Of a DNA stretch of 64,000 nucleotides, positions 53,569 through 62,743 are shown piece after piece (positions within the stretch are counted from its first letter, which is position 1; each line of letters begins with the position of its first letter). Below the pieces are notes generated by a model. The model worked only from the letters and a program-made list of their open reading frames with translations. It made no database searches and was not told the origin of the DNA. Source of the stretch: Gordonia sputi NBRC 100414 (GTDB lineage: Bacteria > Actinomycetota > Actinomycetes > Mycobacteriales > Mycobacteriaceae); contig NZ_BAFC01000075.1 in the NCBI RefSeq assembly GCF_000248055.1, positions 31,980 through 95,979 on the forward strand, read 5' to 3'. The position numbers and the translations under genes were made by a program.

Positions 53569-54509
53569 ATGAACGACAACAACCACGACGACAAGCACGA
53601 CGACGCCGGTGGCGTGCCGACGACAGATGCGTTGCGGGATCCGGTCGCGGCGTTCGGTGTCGGAGCACTGCGTATCGACGACGGTGTGGTCTTTGCGGAG
53701 CAGCAACTCGGCCCGCGTTTCGCCGATCATCGCGGACTCATCGCCTCCCCGCATACGCGGTCCTTTTCGACCACATCGGCGGCATCCCGTATCACCGCGC
53801 CACTGACTCGCCGTGCATGCAGGCTCGCCTGGCGTTGTCGACGGTCGGCCGGGCAGGACTCACCGACCACCTCACCGGCACGGCGCAACTGCTGATGCAC
53901 GACGCCAAGGTCGGTGTCACCGAGATCCGCGTCGGCGACGGCACCGAGGACTTCTGCGTCGGCACCGCGCGCAACGTCGCCGTGGGACGGGCCGTTCCGG
54001 ACGATTTCGACAACGCAGAGTTGGCGCACGACATCCCCGACGCCGCGTCGCTCGATGCTGTTCTTGCACAACCGATTCCGGTTGATCTCGACGGCGAGGC
54101 CATCGTCGAACAGATCGCTCGGGGAGAGCGTGACCGTGGTCCGCTCGCCGAGTTGCTCAACGCCACCATTGATGTCGACGGCGCGCCGTCGAATGCCCTG
54201 CGACTCGTTGTCGACACGGAGGCATGGATGGGCAACATGTTCGGGACCATGCACGGTGGCGTGATCGGCACCATCGTCGGTGCGGCGTGCTCGCTCGCGG
54301 GGCAGCAGAGGGCTCGTGCCGGCCAGGAGTATCGCGTCGGTGATCTCTCGGTGGCGTACTTCCGCTCACCGCCGGTCGACGGTAGTCGTGTGATCGTCGA
54401 CGTCGAGCCGTTGAAGGTGGGGCGTCGAATCGCGACGTTCTCGACGCGCATGACCGGCCCCGACGGCACGCTGCTCGCCGACGGCGCCGCGGACATCCAC
54501 TTCCGCTGA
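53569..54509 (+). pseudogene. Double-hotdog PaaI-type thioesterase, frameshifted near 53748
   Basis: Frame 1 from ATG 53569 reads ...FADHRGLIAS and then garbles; the downstream frame, open to 54509, reads PAYAVLFDHIGGIPYHRATDSPCMQARL from just that point. Restoring one C in the CCCC run at 53747-53750 joins them into a ~313-residue protein with two hotdog domains, the second having NMFGTMHGGVIGTIVGAACSL (PaaI-type HGG). So the gene is a one-base deletion, a sequencing/assembly error, or a site of frameshifting. The C-terminal half alone could start at ATG 53817. If intact, an acyl-CoA thioesterase. Confidence 0.75.
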
Positions 54510-54516
54510 AAACGCG

Positions 54517-55164
54517 CTACTCGACGGCGATACCGAGGTGGGCAGCGAACTGCTCGGCCAGCCCGACGGCCTGATGGGCGGTGATCGTCGCGCCGGCAAG
54601 CCCTCCGAGATTGCGTACGTTGCCAACTCGGAGGTTGCGGAGATCGACGTCGGTCAGCGTGGCGCGATGGACGTCGAGCGAGGTGACGGTGGTGTCGTCG
54701 AAGGCGACGCGCATCAACGTGGCCTCCGAGACGTCGAGTTCGTCGATGACGCACGACCGGAAGATCACGTCGCGAGCCTCGTTGCCGCTGAGGTTGACCA
54801 GACCGAGCTTGCAGTCGGAGATGATCACCGAACGCATCTTTCCGCCGAAGAGGTCGAGCGCGCCGATTCGGCTGTTCTCGATGCGCACGTTGTGCAGCAT
54901 CGAGCGCGGCGCGAACACTCGTGCGCTGCTCACCTCGTCGAGTCTGCTGTCGACGATGCGGACGCCGGTGAGGTCGGCATCGTCGAGCGACGTGCGCACC
55001 ACGGCGCACGTCGTGAGCGAGACGTCGCCGAAATCGACGCCCGCGAGGTCGGTGTCGGCGATCAGGGAAGCCTCGATCACGTCACCGACGACGACATCCC
55101 GCGCGTTCAACGGTTCGAGGTGGGGAGTTGGTAGCCGACTGATGCGGGGCGGTCGAAAACTCAT
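54517..55164 (-). CDS. Pentapeptide-repeat protein
   Basis: 215 residues from ATG 55164 (TTG 55173 is possible). From ~25 to ~185 it is made of A(D/N)LxX-type fives: LIADTDLAGVDFGDVSL, DDADLTGVRIVDSRLDEV, NSRIGALDLFGGKM, RATLTDVDLRNLRV. This builds a right-handed quadrilateral beta-helix. The final ~35 residues (ITAHQAVGLAEQFAAHLGI) are helical and may dimerise. In MfpA/Qnr proteins such helices mimic DNA and protect gyrase; most pentapeptide proteins have no known role, and nothing here singles out gyrase. Confidence 0.87.
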   Translation of the reverse strand: MSFRPPRISRLPTPHLEPLNARDVVVGDVIEASLIADTDLAGVDFGDVSLTTCAVVRTSLDDADLTGVRIVDSRLDEVSSARVFAPRSMLHNVRIENSRIGALDLFGGKMRSVIISDCKLGLVNLSGNEARDVIFRSCVIDELDVSEATLMRVAFDDTTVTSLDVHRATLTDVDLRNLRVGNVRNLGGLAGATITAHQAVGLAEQFAAHLGIAVE

Positions 55165-55223
55165 CGTCGACAAGCCTACGTGGGTGCTATGACAGGCCTC
55201 CGAACTGGGCGGATGGAAAAAAC

Positions 55224-55241
55224 AAGCAAGCGTGATTGCTT
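55224..55241. promoter_or_regulatory. Operator-like palindrome before TIGR03084/atuA operon
   Basis: AAGCAA-GCGTGA-TTGCTT has perfect 6-bp arms, and symmetry continues outward as AAAC/TTTT. It lies 29 bp before the start at 55271 and 59 bp before the divergent pentapeptide gene. Likely a TetR-type operator; its regulator is not in the window. Confidence 0.6.
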
Positions 55242-55270
55242 TTTACGGTCGACTGTGTGACGCTGCTTAC

Positions 55271-56077
55271 ATGTCGATCGTGAGTGATCTCGTGGCTGAT
55301 CTCGCCGCCGCAGGAGATGAACTGGACGCGCTGGTGTCGTCGCTCGACGATGCTTCGTGGCACGCCGATACTCCGGCGCCGGGGTGGACGGTCGCGCACC
55401 AGATCGCGCACCTGTACTGGACGGACAAGGTGGCGCTCCTCGCGGCCACCGACCCCGAAGCCTTCGCCGAGGTCGTCGCAGAGGCGATGCGCAACATCGA
55501 CGGCTTCACCGATGTGACCGCCGAAGAAGGCGCCGCACGCCCCAAGGGCGAGTTGCTCGACGACTGGCGCGCCGCGCGCGCCGCACTGGGGCAGGCACTC
55601 GTCGACGTCCCGGATGGCGCGAAGATCCCGTGGTTCGGACCGCCGATGTCTGCGGCGTCGATGGCCACCGCACGGATCATGGAGACCTGGGCGCACGGAC
55701 TCGACATAGCCGACGCGCTCGGCGTCGAACTCGAACCGACCGACAGCATCCGGCACGTCGCTCACATCGGTGTCCGCACGCGCGATTTCGCGTATGCGGT
55801 CAACGGGATGACACCGCCGCAGCGGCCTTTCCGGATCGAACTGGTCGCGCCGTCGGGCGAGCTGTGGACGTGGGGACCCGATGATCCCGACGCCGTCGAC
55901 GGCACGGTGCGCGGGCCCGCCGTCGACTTCTGTCAGCTCGTCACCCAGCGACGTGCACTCGCAGACCTCGACCTGCAACTCGACGGCGAGCGCGCCCGCG
56001 AATGGGCCGCGATCGCACAGTGTTTCGCTGGTCCTCCCGGAGCGGGCCGTGCCCCGCGTAACGCCGCAACCTTCTGA
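55271..56077 (+). CDS. TIGR03084-family protein (MDMPI/DinB-like)
   Basis: 268 residues from ATG 55271. The N-terminal ~150 residues are a four-helix DinB/mycothiol-dependent maleylpyruvate isomerase fold: [27 protein letters not shown], then [15 protein letters not shown], with His in AHQIAHL and WAHG as the usual metal triad. The C-terminal part ([31 protein letters not shown]) is the SCP-like domain seen in TIGR03084. Mycothiol use is inference. First gene behind the operator and 53 bp from the atuA-like gene. Confidence 0.83.
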   Translation: MSIVSDLVADLAAAGDELDALVSSLDDASWHADTPAPGWTVAHQIAHLYWTDKVALLAATDPEAFAEVVAEAMRNIDGFTDVTAEEGAARPKGELLDDWRAARAALGQALVDVPDGAKIPWFGPPMSAASMATARIMETWAHGLDIADALGVELEPTDSIRHVAHIGVRTRDFAYAVNGMTPPQRPFRIELVAPSGELWTWGPDDPDAVDGTVRGPAVDFCQLVTQRRALADLDLQLDGERAREWAAIAQCFAGPPGAGRAPRNAATF

Positions 56078-56130
56078 ACGCCCGAGCACAAGAACTGTCC
56101 GCACAGTCGACCATCCGAATCGGAGTAGCG

Positions 56131-57915
56131 ATGACTTCAACCACAAGTCGCACCAACACCAGCCGATCGAACCGCCCCGTCCGAATCGGCAACGCCTCGG
56201 GCTTCTATGGCGATCGCTTCAGCGCGATGCGCGAGATGCTCGAGGGTGGTGAACTCGACTATCTGACAGGCGATTATCTCGCCGAGCTGACCATGCTCAT
56301 CCTCGGCCGCGATCGGTTGAAGGACCCGAAAACGGGTTACGCCAAGACATTTCTGCGTCAAATGGAGGAGTGCCTCGGGCTCGCCGTCGACAAGGGCGTG
56401 CGGATCGTGAGCAACGCGGGCGGCCTCAACCCGCACGGCCTCGCGGTTGCGCTGCGCGAACTGGCGGACAAGCTCGGCGTCGACGCATCGATCGCGTTCG
56501 TCGACGGCGACGACATCCTCGACCGCGCAGACGATCTCGGACTCGGCACACCGCTGACGGCAAACGCATACCTCGGGGCCTTCGGCATCAAGTCGGCGCT
56601 CGATTCGGGTGCTGACGTCGTCGTCACCGGGCGGATCACCGATGCCTCGTTGACCGTCGGGCCAGCTGCGAGCGCATTCGATTGGGAGTACGGCGATCTC
56701 GACGCTCTGGCGGGCGCTGTCGTCGCGGGTCACGTGATCGAATGCGGCGCGCAGGCGACAGGCGGCAACTATTCGTTCTTCACGGAGCTGCCCCGGATGG
56801 GACACCTCGGATTCCCTATCGCGGAGATCGCCTCCGACGGCACGTCGGTGATCACCAAACACCCCAACACCGGCGGTGCGGTGACCGTGGGAACCGTGAC
56901 GGCACAACTGCTTTACGAGGTCGGTGGTCCTCGCTACCTCGGCCCGGACGTGACCACCCGGCTCGACACCATCTCGCTGCGTTCCGACGGTGAGGATCGG
57001 GTGGCGATCAGTGGTGTCAAGGGCGAGGCGCCGCCCGAGACGGTCAAGGTCTCGCTCAACCATCTCGCAGGCATCCGCAACGAGATCACCGTCGCGATCA
57101 CCGGACTCGATATCGAGGACAAGGCCGAACTGTTCCGCGATCAGTTCCGCGCGGAACTGTCGTCGGTGCCCGAGCAGATGACGTGGGAGTTGGTACGACT
57201 CGATCGACCCGACGCGCAGACAGAGGAACAGGCGACGGCGCTGCTGCGCTGCGTTGCCCGAGATACCGACCCCGAGAAGGTCGGCCGTGCATTCAGCAAC
57301 ACCGCTGTTGAACTGGCGCTGGCGACCTTTCCCGGATTCACGATGCTCGCACCCCCCGGAAAGGGCGCTCCCTTCGGCGTTTTCGAGCCGGGATACGTCG
57401 ACGCGAAGCTCGTCGATCATCGTGTGTCCTTCGCAGACGGCGTGAGCGAGAGCATCGAACCGAGTCCACTGCGTACCCAGGTTCCCGCTGACGAGTCCGA
57501 ACCGCGCAGCGTCGTCGACGTCGACGATCCCGGGCCCACCGCGGCGTCGCCACTCGGTCTGGTGGCCGGAGCGCGCAGCGGCGACAAGGGAGGCAGCGCC
57601 AATATCGGTGTGTGGGTACGTAATCCAGACCACTTCGACTGGCTCGACGCGACGCTCGACGTCGACCTGATCAAGAAGCTCCTGCCGGAGATCGCCGACC
57701 TCGAGGTCAAGCGTTTTCGGCTGCCCAACCTGTCGGCGCTGAACTTCGTCATCGAGGGAGTGCTCGGGCGCGGCGTCGCCGACAATGTGCGCTTCGACCC
57801 GCAGGCCAAGGGGATGGGCGAGTGGCTGCGTTCACGACCTGTGCCCATACCGCTGAGCTTCGTCGCCGAGACGGCCTCTGCCGCGCCATCATCCGAGTCT
57901 TCGGAAAGGAACTGA
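56131..57915 (+). CDS. AtuA-like protein (DUF1446; Rv0976c-like)
   Basis: 594 residues from ATG 56131 (GGAG upstream). The N-terminal ~450 residues are the acyclic-terpene-utilisation AtuA core (RIGNASGFYGDRFSAMREML, LNPHGLAVALREL, DVVVTGRITDASLTVGPAA, TGGNYSFFTELP). The C-terminal ~110 residues have VAGARSGDKGGSANIGVWV, the conserved ending of AtuA proteins. The biochemical function is unknown, but AtuA co-occurs with acyl-CoA carboxylases for branched-chain or terpenoid acids. The order AtuA-FadE-AccD-AccA-FadE equals Rv0976c-Rv0972c. Confidence 0.88.
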   Translation: MTSTTSRTNTSRSNRPVRIGNASGFYGDRFSAMREMLEGGELDYLTGDYLAELTMLILGRDRLKDPKTGYAKTFLRQMEECLGLAVDKGVRIVSNAGGLNPHGLAVALRELADKLGVDASIAFVDGDDILDRADDLGLGTPLTANAYLGAFGIKSALDSGADVVVTGRITDASLTVGPAASAFDWEYGDLDALAGAVVAGHVIECGAQATGGNYSFFTELPRMGHLGFPIAEIASDGTSVITKHPNTGGAVTVGTVTAQLLYEVGGPRYLGPDVTTRLDTISLRSDGEDRVAISGVKGEAPPETVKVSLNHLAGIRNEITVAITGLDIEDKAELFRDQFRAELSSVPEQMTWELVRLDRPDAQTEEQATALLRCVARDTDPEKVGRAFSNTAVELALATFPGFTMLAPPGKGAPFGVFEPGYVDAKLVDHRVSFADGVSESIEPSPLRTQVPADESEPRSVVDVDDPGPTAASPLGLVAGARSGDKGGSANIGVWVRNPDHFDWLDATLDVDLIKKLLPEIADLEVKRFRLPNLSALNFVIEGVLGRGVADNVRFDPQAKGMGEWLRSRPVPIPLSFVAETASAAPSSESSERN

Positions 57916-57918
57916 GCT

Positions 57919-59094
57919 GTGCCACTTGTAGATCCGCAGTGGGAGACGCCGGAACGACGCGCCCTGCGTGACGCGGTTCGCGGATTCGTCGAACGTCATG
58001 TGCTGCCTAATCAGGACGAGTGGGAACGCGACGGCCTGATTCCCCGCGAGTTGCACTCCGAGGCAGCCAAACTCGGTCTCTTCGGACTGGGCATCGACGA
58101 GTCCGTCGGTGGCAGTGGTGGCGACCTCATCGATGCGTCGATTCTGGGCGAAGAGTTCCACTACGCGGGTGGTGCCGCGGGCGTCTTCGCGTCGCTGTTC
58201 ACGCACGGAATCGCGTTGCCGCACTTGATCGCCGCAGGCGATCCCGACCAGATCGACCGATGGGTGCGGCCGACGCTCGCAGGCGAGAAGATCGGCAGCC
58301 TTGCGATCACCGAGCCGGGCGGCGGAAGCGACGTCGGGCATCTGACGACGCGGGCACAGCGCGATGGCGACGACTTCATCGTCAACGGCGCCAAAACCTA
58401 CATCACCTCCGCGGTGCGCGCCGACTTCGTCGTCACCGCGGTACGTAAAGGCGGACCGGGAGCGTCCGGGGTCTCGCTTCTCGTGATCGAGAAGGACACA
58501 CCGGGTTTCACGGTGACGCGCAAGCTCGACAAGATGGGGTGGCGCAGTTCGGACACCGCGGAGTTGGCCTTTGTCGACGTACGCGTTCCGGCGACGAACC
58601 TCGTCGGCGCCGAGAACAGCGGATTCGCCCAGATCGCCGCGGCGTTCGTGACCGAACGGTCCGGACTCGCCGTGCAGGCCTACGCCAGTGCGCAACGCTG
58701 CCTCGACCTCACTCTCGACTGGACCCGCGAACGCGAGACCTTCGGCAAGCCGCTCGCCGCCCGACAGTCGGTGCAGGACACGCTGACCGAGATGGCTCGA
58801 CGCATCGACGTTGCGCGGACCTACGCGCGTGGGGTCGTCAACCGCAAGGTGACGTCCGACGACGACCTGATCGCCGAGGTGTGTTTCGCGAAGAACACCG
58901 CGGTGCAGACCGGGGAGTGGGTGGCCGACAAGGCTGTTCAGCTCTTCGGTGGCCTCGGCTACATGACGGGCACCGAGGTCGAGCGTCAGTATCGGGACAT
59001 GCGAATCCTGGGGATCGGTGGGGGAACCACCGAGATCCTGAGCGGGCTCGCGGCAAAACGACTCGGCTACATCGCACAGGGGAGCACACGATGA
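57919..59094 (+). CDS. fadE13: Acyl-CoA dehydrogenase, FadE13-like
   Basis: 391 residues from GTG 57919 with AAAGGA upstream. ACAD signatures: AITEPGGGSDVGHLTTRA (FAD/substrate loop), VNGAKTYITSAVRADFV, RETFGKPLAARQSVQDTL and LFGGLGYMTGTEVERQYRDMRILGIGGGTTEI. The catalytic Glu is probably in FVTERSGLA, as in isovaleryl/long-chain types, because the IYEGT position is IGGGT. Symbol by synteny with Rv0975c. It overlaps accD2 by ATGA. Substrate unknown. Confidence 0.88.
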   Translation: MPLVDPQWETPERRALRDAVRGFVERHVLPNQDEWERDGLIPRELHSEAAKLGLFGLGIDESVGGSGGDLIDASILGEEFHYAGGAAGVFASLFTHGIALPHLIAAGDPDQIDRWVRPTLAGEKIGSLAITEPGGGSDVGHLTTRAQRDGDDFIVNGAKTYITSAVRADFVVTAVRKGGPGASGVSLLVIEKDTPGFTVTRKLDKMGWRSSDTAELAFVDVRVPATNLVGAENSGFAQIAAAFVTERSGLAVQAYASAQRCLDLTLDWTRERETFGKPLAARQSVQDTLTEMARRIDVARTYARGVVNRKVTSDDDLIAEVCFAKNTAVQTGEWVADKAVQLFGGLGYMTGTEVERQYRDMRILGIGGGTTEILSGLAAKRLGYIAQGSTR

Positions 59095-60689
59095 CCGCAT
59101 TGCGTTCGACGATCGACTCGACGAGTGACGACTTCACCGCCGCACGCGATTCGATGCTGGAGAAGCTCGACCAGATACACGGTGAACTCGACAAGGCCCT
59201 CGCGGGTGGCGGTGACAAGTACGTCGAGCGGCATCGCAAGCGCGGCAAGATGACCGCGCGTGAGCGCATCGAGATGCTGCTCGACGAGGATTCGGACTTT
59301 CTCGAACTGTGCCCGCTCGCGGCGTATGGGTCGGACTTCCACGTCGGAGCGTCGGTCGTCGTGGGGATCGGCGTCGTCGAGGGGGTCGAATGTCTCGTCG
59401 TTGCCAGTGACCCGACGGTCAAGGGCGGGACGTCGAATCCGTGGACGCTGCGTAAGACACTGCGCGCCAACGATATCGCCATGCAGAACAGACTCCCGGT
59501 GATCTCGCTCGTCGAGTCGGGTGGTGCCGATCTGCCGACGCAGAAGGAGGTGTTCGTCCCCGGCGGGCGGATGTTCCGCGATCTGACGCGGCTGTCGGCG
59601 GCGGGTATCCCGACCATCGCATTGGTCTTCGGTAACTCGACGGCCGGCGGAGCGTACATCCCGGGCATGAGCGATCACGTCGTGATGATCGACGGACGCT
59701 CCAAGGTGTTCCTCGGCGGACCGCCGCTGGTGAAGATGGCCACCGGCGAGGAAAGCGACGACGAGTCCCTTGGCGGCGCTCAGATGCACGCGCGCACGTC
59801 GGGTCTTGCCGACTACTACGCCGCCGACGAACAGGATGCGATCCGGATCGGGCGTCGGATCGTGTCGCGGCTCAACTGGACCAAGGCGGGCGGACAACCG
59901 CGCGCGCAGGTGCGGGAACCGCGCTACGACCCCGAGGAACTCCTCGGCATCGTCCCGCCAGATCTCAAGATCCCGTTCAACCCGCGCGACGTGATCGCGC
60001 GCGTCGTCGACGACAGCGATTTCGACGAGTTCAAGCCCGAGTACGGCAACTCGCTGTGCACGGGATGGGCCGACATCCACGGCTATCCCGTCGGCATCCT
60101 GGCCAACGCGCAAGGTGTGTTGTTCAGCCAGGAGGCGCAGAAGGCCACGCAGTTCATCGAGCTCGCCAATCGCTCCAACACGCCGCTGCTGTTCCTGCAC
60201 AACACAACCGGTTACATGGTCGGTAAGGAGTACGAACAGAACGGCATCATCAAGCACGGCGCGATGATGATCAACGCGGTGTCGAATTCGAAGGTGCCGC
60301 ACCTGTCGGTGCTGATGGGTGCCAGCTACGGCGCGGGTCACTACGGAATGTGCGGGCGGGCATACGATCCGCGATTCTTGTTCGCCTGGCCGAGCGCGAA
60401 GTCGGCGGTGATGGGAGCCGCGCAACTGGCAGGCGTCATCTCGATCGTCTCGCGCGCGGCGACCGAGGCTCGTGGCGGCACTGTCGACGAGGCGGCAGAC
60501 GCGGGGATGCGGCAGATGATCGAGGCGCAGATCGAGGCCGAATCGGTGCCCGCGTTCTTGTCGGGCATGCTCTACGACGACGGTGTGATCGACCCGCGTG
60601 ACACGAGAACCGTTCTGGGGCTGTGCTTGTCGGCGATCCATAACGGTCCGGTCGAGGGGACGTCGAGTTTCGGCGTCTTCCGGATGTGA
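59091..60689 (+). CDS. accD2: Acyl-CoA carboxylase beta (carboxyltransferase) subunit
   Basis: 532 residues from ATG 59091. Carboxyltransferase halves are clear: KRGKMTARERIEMLLDEDSDFLELCPLA, the N-terminal GGADLPTQKEVFVPGGRMF and NSTAGGAYIPGMSDHVVMI, and the C-terminal FNPRDVIARVVDDSDFDEFKPEYG and GASYGAGHYGMCGRAYDPRFLFAWPSAK. This is the 3-methylcrotonyl/geranyl-CoA-type rather than propionyl-CoA-type beta subunit. It carboxylates the CoA substrate using biotin charged by AccA2. Symbol by synteny with Rv0974c. Substrate specificity of the AccA2-AccD2 pair is not settled. Confidence 0.9.
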   Translation: MTALRSTIDSTSDDFTAARDSMLEKLDQIHGELDKALAGGGDKYVERHRKRGKMTARERIEMLLDEDSDFLELCPLAAYGSDFHVGASVVVGIGVVEGVECLVVASDPTVKGGTSNPWTLRKTLRANDIAMQNRLPVISLVESGGADLPTQKEVFVPGGRMFRDLTRLSAAGIPTIALVFGNSTAGGAYIPGMSDHVVMIDGRSKVFLGGPPLVKMATGEESDDESLGGAQMHARTSGLADYYAADEQDAIRIGRRIVSRLNWTKAGGQPRAQVREPRYDPEELLGIVPPDLKIPFNPRDVIARVVDDSDFDEFKPEYGNSLCTGWADIHGYPVGILANAQGVLFSQEAQKATQFIELANRSNTPLLFLHNTTGYMVGKEYEQNGIIKHGAMMINAVSNSKVPHLSVLMGASYGAGHYGMCGRAYDPRFLFAWPSAKSAVMGAAQLAGVISIVSRAATEARGGTVDEAADAGMRQMIEAQIEAESVPAFLSGMLYDDGVIDPRDTRTVLGLCLSAIHNGPVEGTSSFGVFRM

Positions 60690-60697
60690 GGTGTGAG

Positions 60698-62743
60698 ATG
60701 ACAGAACAACATTCAACGATCACCTCGGTGCTTGTCGCCAATCGCGGCGAGATCGCGCGACGTGTGTTCGTGACCTGTCGTCAGATGGGCCTCGGGACCG
60801 TTGCGGTCTACTCCGATCCGGACGCCGATGCGCCGCACGTCGCCGCAGCCGATGTCGCTGTGGCACTTCCCGGCTCGACGTCGGCAGAGACCTATCTGCG
60901 CGGTGACAAGATCATCGAGGCCGCCAAGCTCGCGGGCGCGGATGCGATTCATCCCGGCTACGGATTCCTCTCGGAAAACGCGGAGTTCGCGCAATCGGTG
61001 ATAGACGCGGGACTGACGTGGATCGGGCCCCCACCCGGGGCGATCGACGCGATGGGGTCAAAGGTCAACGCCAAGAAGCTGATGGCCGACGCAGGCGTAC
61101 CCGTCCTGGGCGACATCGACCCTGCCGGAGTCACCGAGAGCGACCTCCCACTGCTGATCAAGGCGTCTGCGGGCGGCGGTGGACGCGGCATGCGGATCGT
61201 GCGGTCGGTCGACGAGTTGGCCGAGCAGGTTGCCGCTGCCGAACGCGAAGCGGCGTCGGCCTTCGGTGATCCGACGGTCTTCTGCGAGCCGTATGTCGAA
61301 CGGGGACACCACATTGAGGTGCAGGTGCTCGCCGACGAGCACGGCGCCGTCTGGGCCGTCGGAGAGCGTGAATGCTCGATCCAGCGTCGTCACCAGAAGG
61401 TGATCGAGGAGGCCCCTGCGCCTCTCGTCGAACGGATCGGCGGAGATCTCCGTGAACGCCTCTACGACGCCGCCAGGAAGGCCGTGTCGGCGATCGGCTA
61501 CACGGGTGCGGGAACCGTGGAATTCCTCGCCGACGAGACCGGTCGCTTCTACTTCCTGGAGACCAATACGCGTCTGCAGGTGGAACATCCGGTCACGGAA
61601 CTCACGACGGGGACCGACCTCGTTGCCTGGCAACTGCGTGTCGCGATGGGCGAGCACCTCGACGTCGAGGAGCCCGGTACTCGCGGCCACGCGATCGAGG
61701 TCCGCCTCTACGCCGAGGATCCGTCTGCGGGATGGCAACCGCAGTCGGGAACCATGCACCGCATCGAGATCGACGCGCAGACGCATTTCGGTCCGCTCGA
61801 CCGTCCGGGCGTGCGTGTGGACGCGGGTATCGAATCAGGCTCGGAGATCTCGACGTTCTACGATCCGATGTTGGCCAAGGTCATCAGTTGGGCGCCGACA
61901 CGTGCTCGTGCCGCTGCGATTCTCGCCAGAGCGCTGTCCGACGCGGCGCTCCACGGCCCGACAACCAACCGCGACATGCTGGTGAACACGCTGCGGGAGC
62001 CGACGTTCCTCAGCGGCGATACCGACACCGGATATCTCGACCAGATCGGCCTCGACGTCTTGTCGGCGCCGCTGGCCGACGAGTCGACGGTGACACTCGC
62101 CGCCGTTGCCGCAACGCTGGCGGAGGTGGCCGTCAACCGGGAACGCGCTCGCGTCCAGCGAAGTCTGCCCGCAGGCTGGCGGAACATGCCGTCGCAGTAC
62201 TCGCACAAGACGTTCCGTACCGACGACGACGTCGAACACGAGGTTCGATACCGGTGCACCCGAGGCGGGAGCGTCGAGCTTCCCGACGTCGCCGACACCA
62301 AGGTCGTATCCACGACGACAGAGCAGGTCGTACTCTCCCACAACGGCATTCGACGGACCTTCGACGTCGCGCGATACTGCGACGACGTCTACGTCGACAC
62401 CGCAGGCGCGTCGGTGCACTTCCGTCGGCCGCCGCGATTCGTCGATCCCAGTGCCGTTGCGCGACCGGGTTCGCTCCTCGCGCCGATGCCGGGTTCGGTG
62501 ATCCGCGTTGCGGTTTCCGAAGGCGACCGTGTGACCGCCGGTCAGCCGTTGATCTGGCTCGAGGCGATGAAGATGGAGCACACCGTCGCGGCTCCCGCCG
62601 ACGGTGTGGTCAGCACGCTCGCCGTCGAAGCGGGACGCCAACTCGCCGTCGGCGATGTGCTTGCGATCATCACCGATGAGGCCGACAACGACAGCGAGAC
62701 AGAGCATTCCGACGCACCAACACCTCAGGAGACATCCGCATGA
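60698..62743 (+). CDS. accA2: Acyl-CoA carboxylase alpha subunit (biotin carboxylase + BCCP)
   Basis: 681 residues from ATG 60698. Residues ~8-450 are biotin carboxylase (LVANRGEIARRVF, GYGFLSENAEFA, ATP-grasp loop IKASAGGGGRGMRIV, FLETNTRLQVEHPVTE). ~460-600 is the linker/BT domain, and ~600-670 the BCCP domain with biotinyl Lys625 in LEAMKMEH. It carboxylates biotin with ATP and bicarbonate and pairs with AccD2. Located 8 bp after accD2 and overlapping fadE12 by ATGA. It could in principle serve the BC/BCCP-less carboxylase at 2568, but the distance and the operon argue for AccD2. Confidence 0.93.
   Translation: MTEQHSTITSVLVANRGEIARRVFVTCRQMGLGTVAVYSDPDADAPHVAAADVAVALPGSTSAETYLRGDKIIEAAKLAGADAIHPGYGFLSENAEFAQSVIDAGLTWIGPPPGAIDAMGSKVNAKKLMADAGVPVLGDIDPAGVTESDLPLLIKASAGGGGRGMRIVRSVDELAEQVAAAEREAASAFGDPTVFCEPYVERGHHIEVQVLADEHGAVWAVGERECSIQRRHQKVIEEAPAPLVERIGGDLRERLYDAARKAVSAIGYTGAGTVEFLADETGRFYFLETNTRLQVEHPVTELTTGTDLVAWQLRVAMGEHLDVEEPGTRGHAIEVRLYAEDPSAGWQPQSGTMHRIEIDAQTHFGPLDRPGVRVDAGIESGSEISTFYDPMLAKVISWAPTRARAAAILARALSDAALHGPTTNRDMLVNTLREPTFLSGDTDTGYLDQIGLDVLSAPLADESTVTLAAVAATLAEVAVNRERARVQRSLPAGWRNMPSQYSHKTFRTDDDVEHEVRYRCTRGGSVELPDVADTKVVSTTTEQVVLSHNGIRRTFDVARYCDDVYVDTAGASVHFRRPPRFVDPSAVARPGSLLAPMPGSVIRVAVSEGDRVTAGQPLIWLEAMKMEHTVAAPADGVVSTLAVEAGRQLAVGDVLAIITDEADNDSETEHSDAPTPQETSA

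Noticed and set aside
53817..54509. Independent intact gene starting at ATG 53817
   Set aside because: The conserved frame continues upstream of this ATG (PAYAVLFDHIGGIPYHRATDSPC), showing that it is the interior of a larger two-domain gene.
55224..55241. KstR2 operator
   Set aside because: The arms and 6-bp spacing do not fit the KstR2 pattern with CAAG/CTTG half sites, so it is left as an unassigned palindrome.
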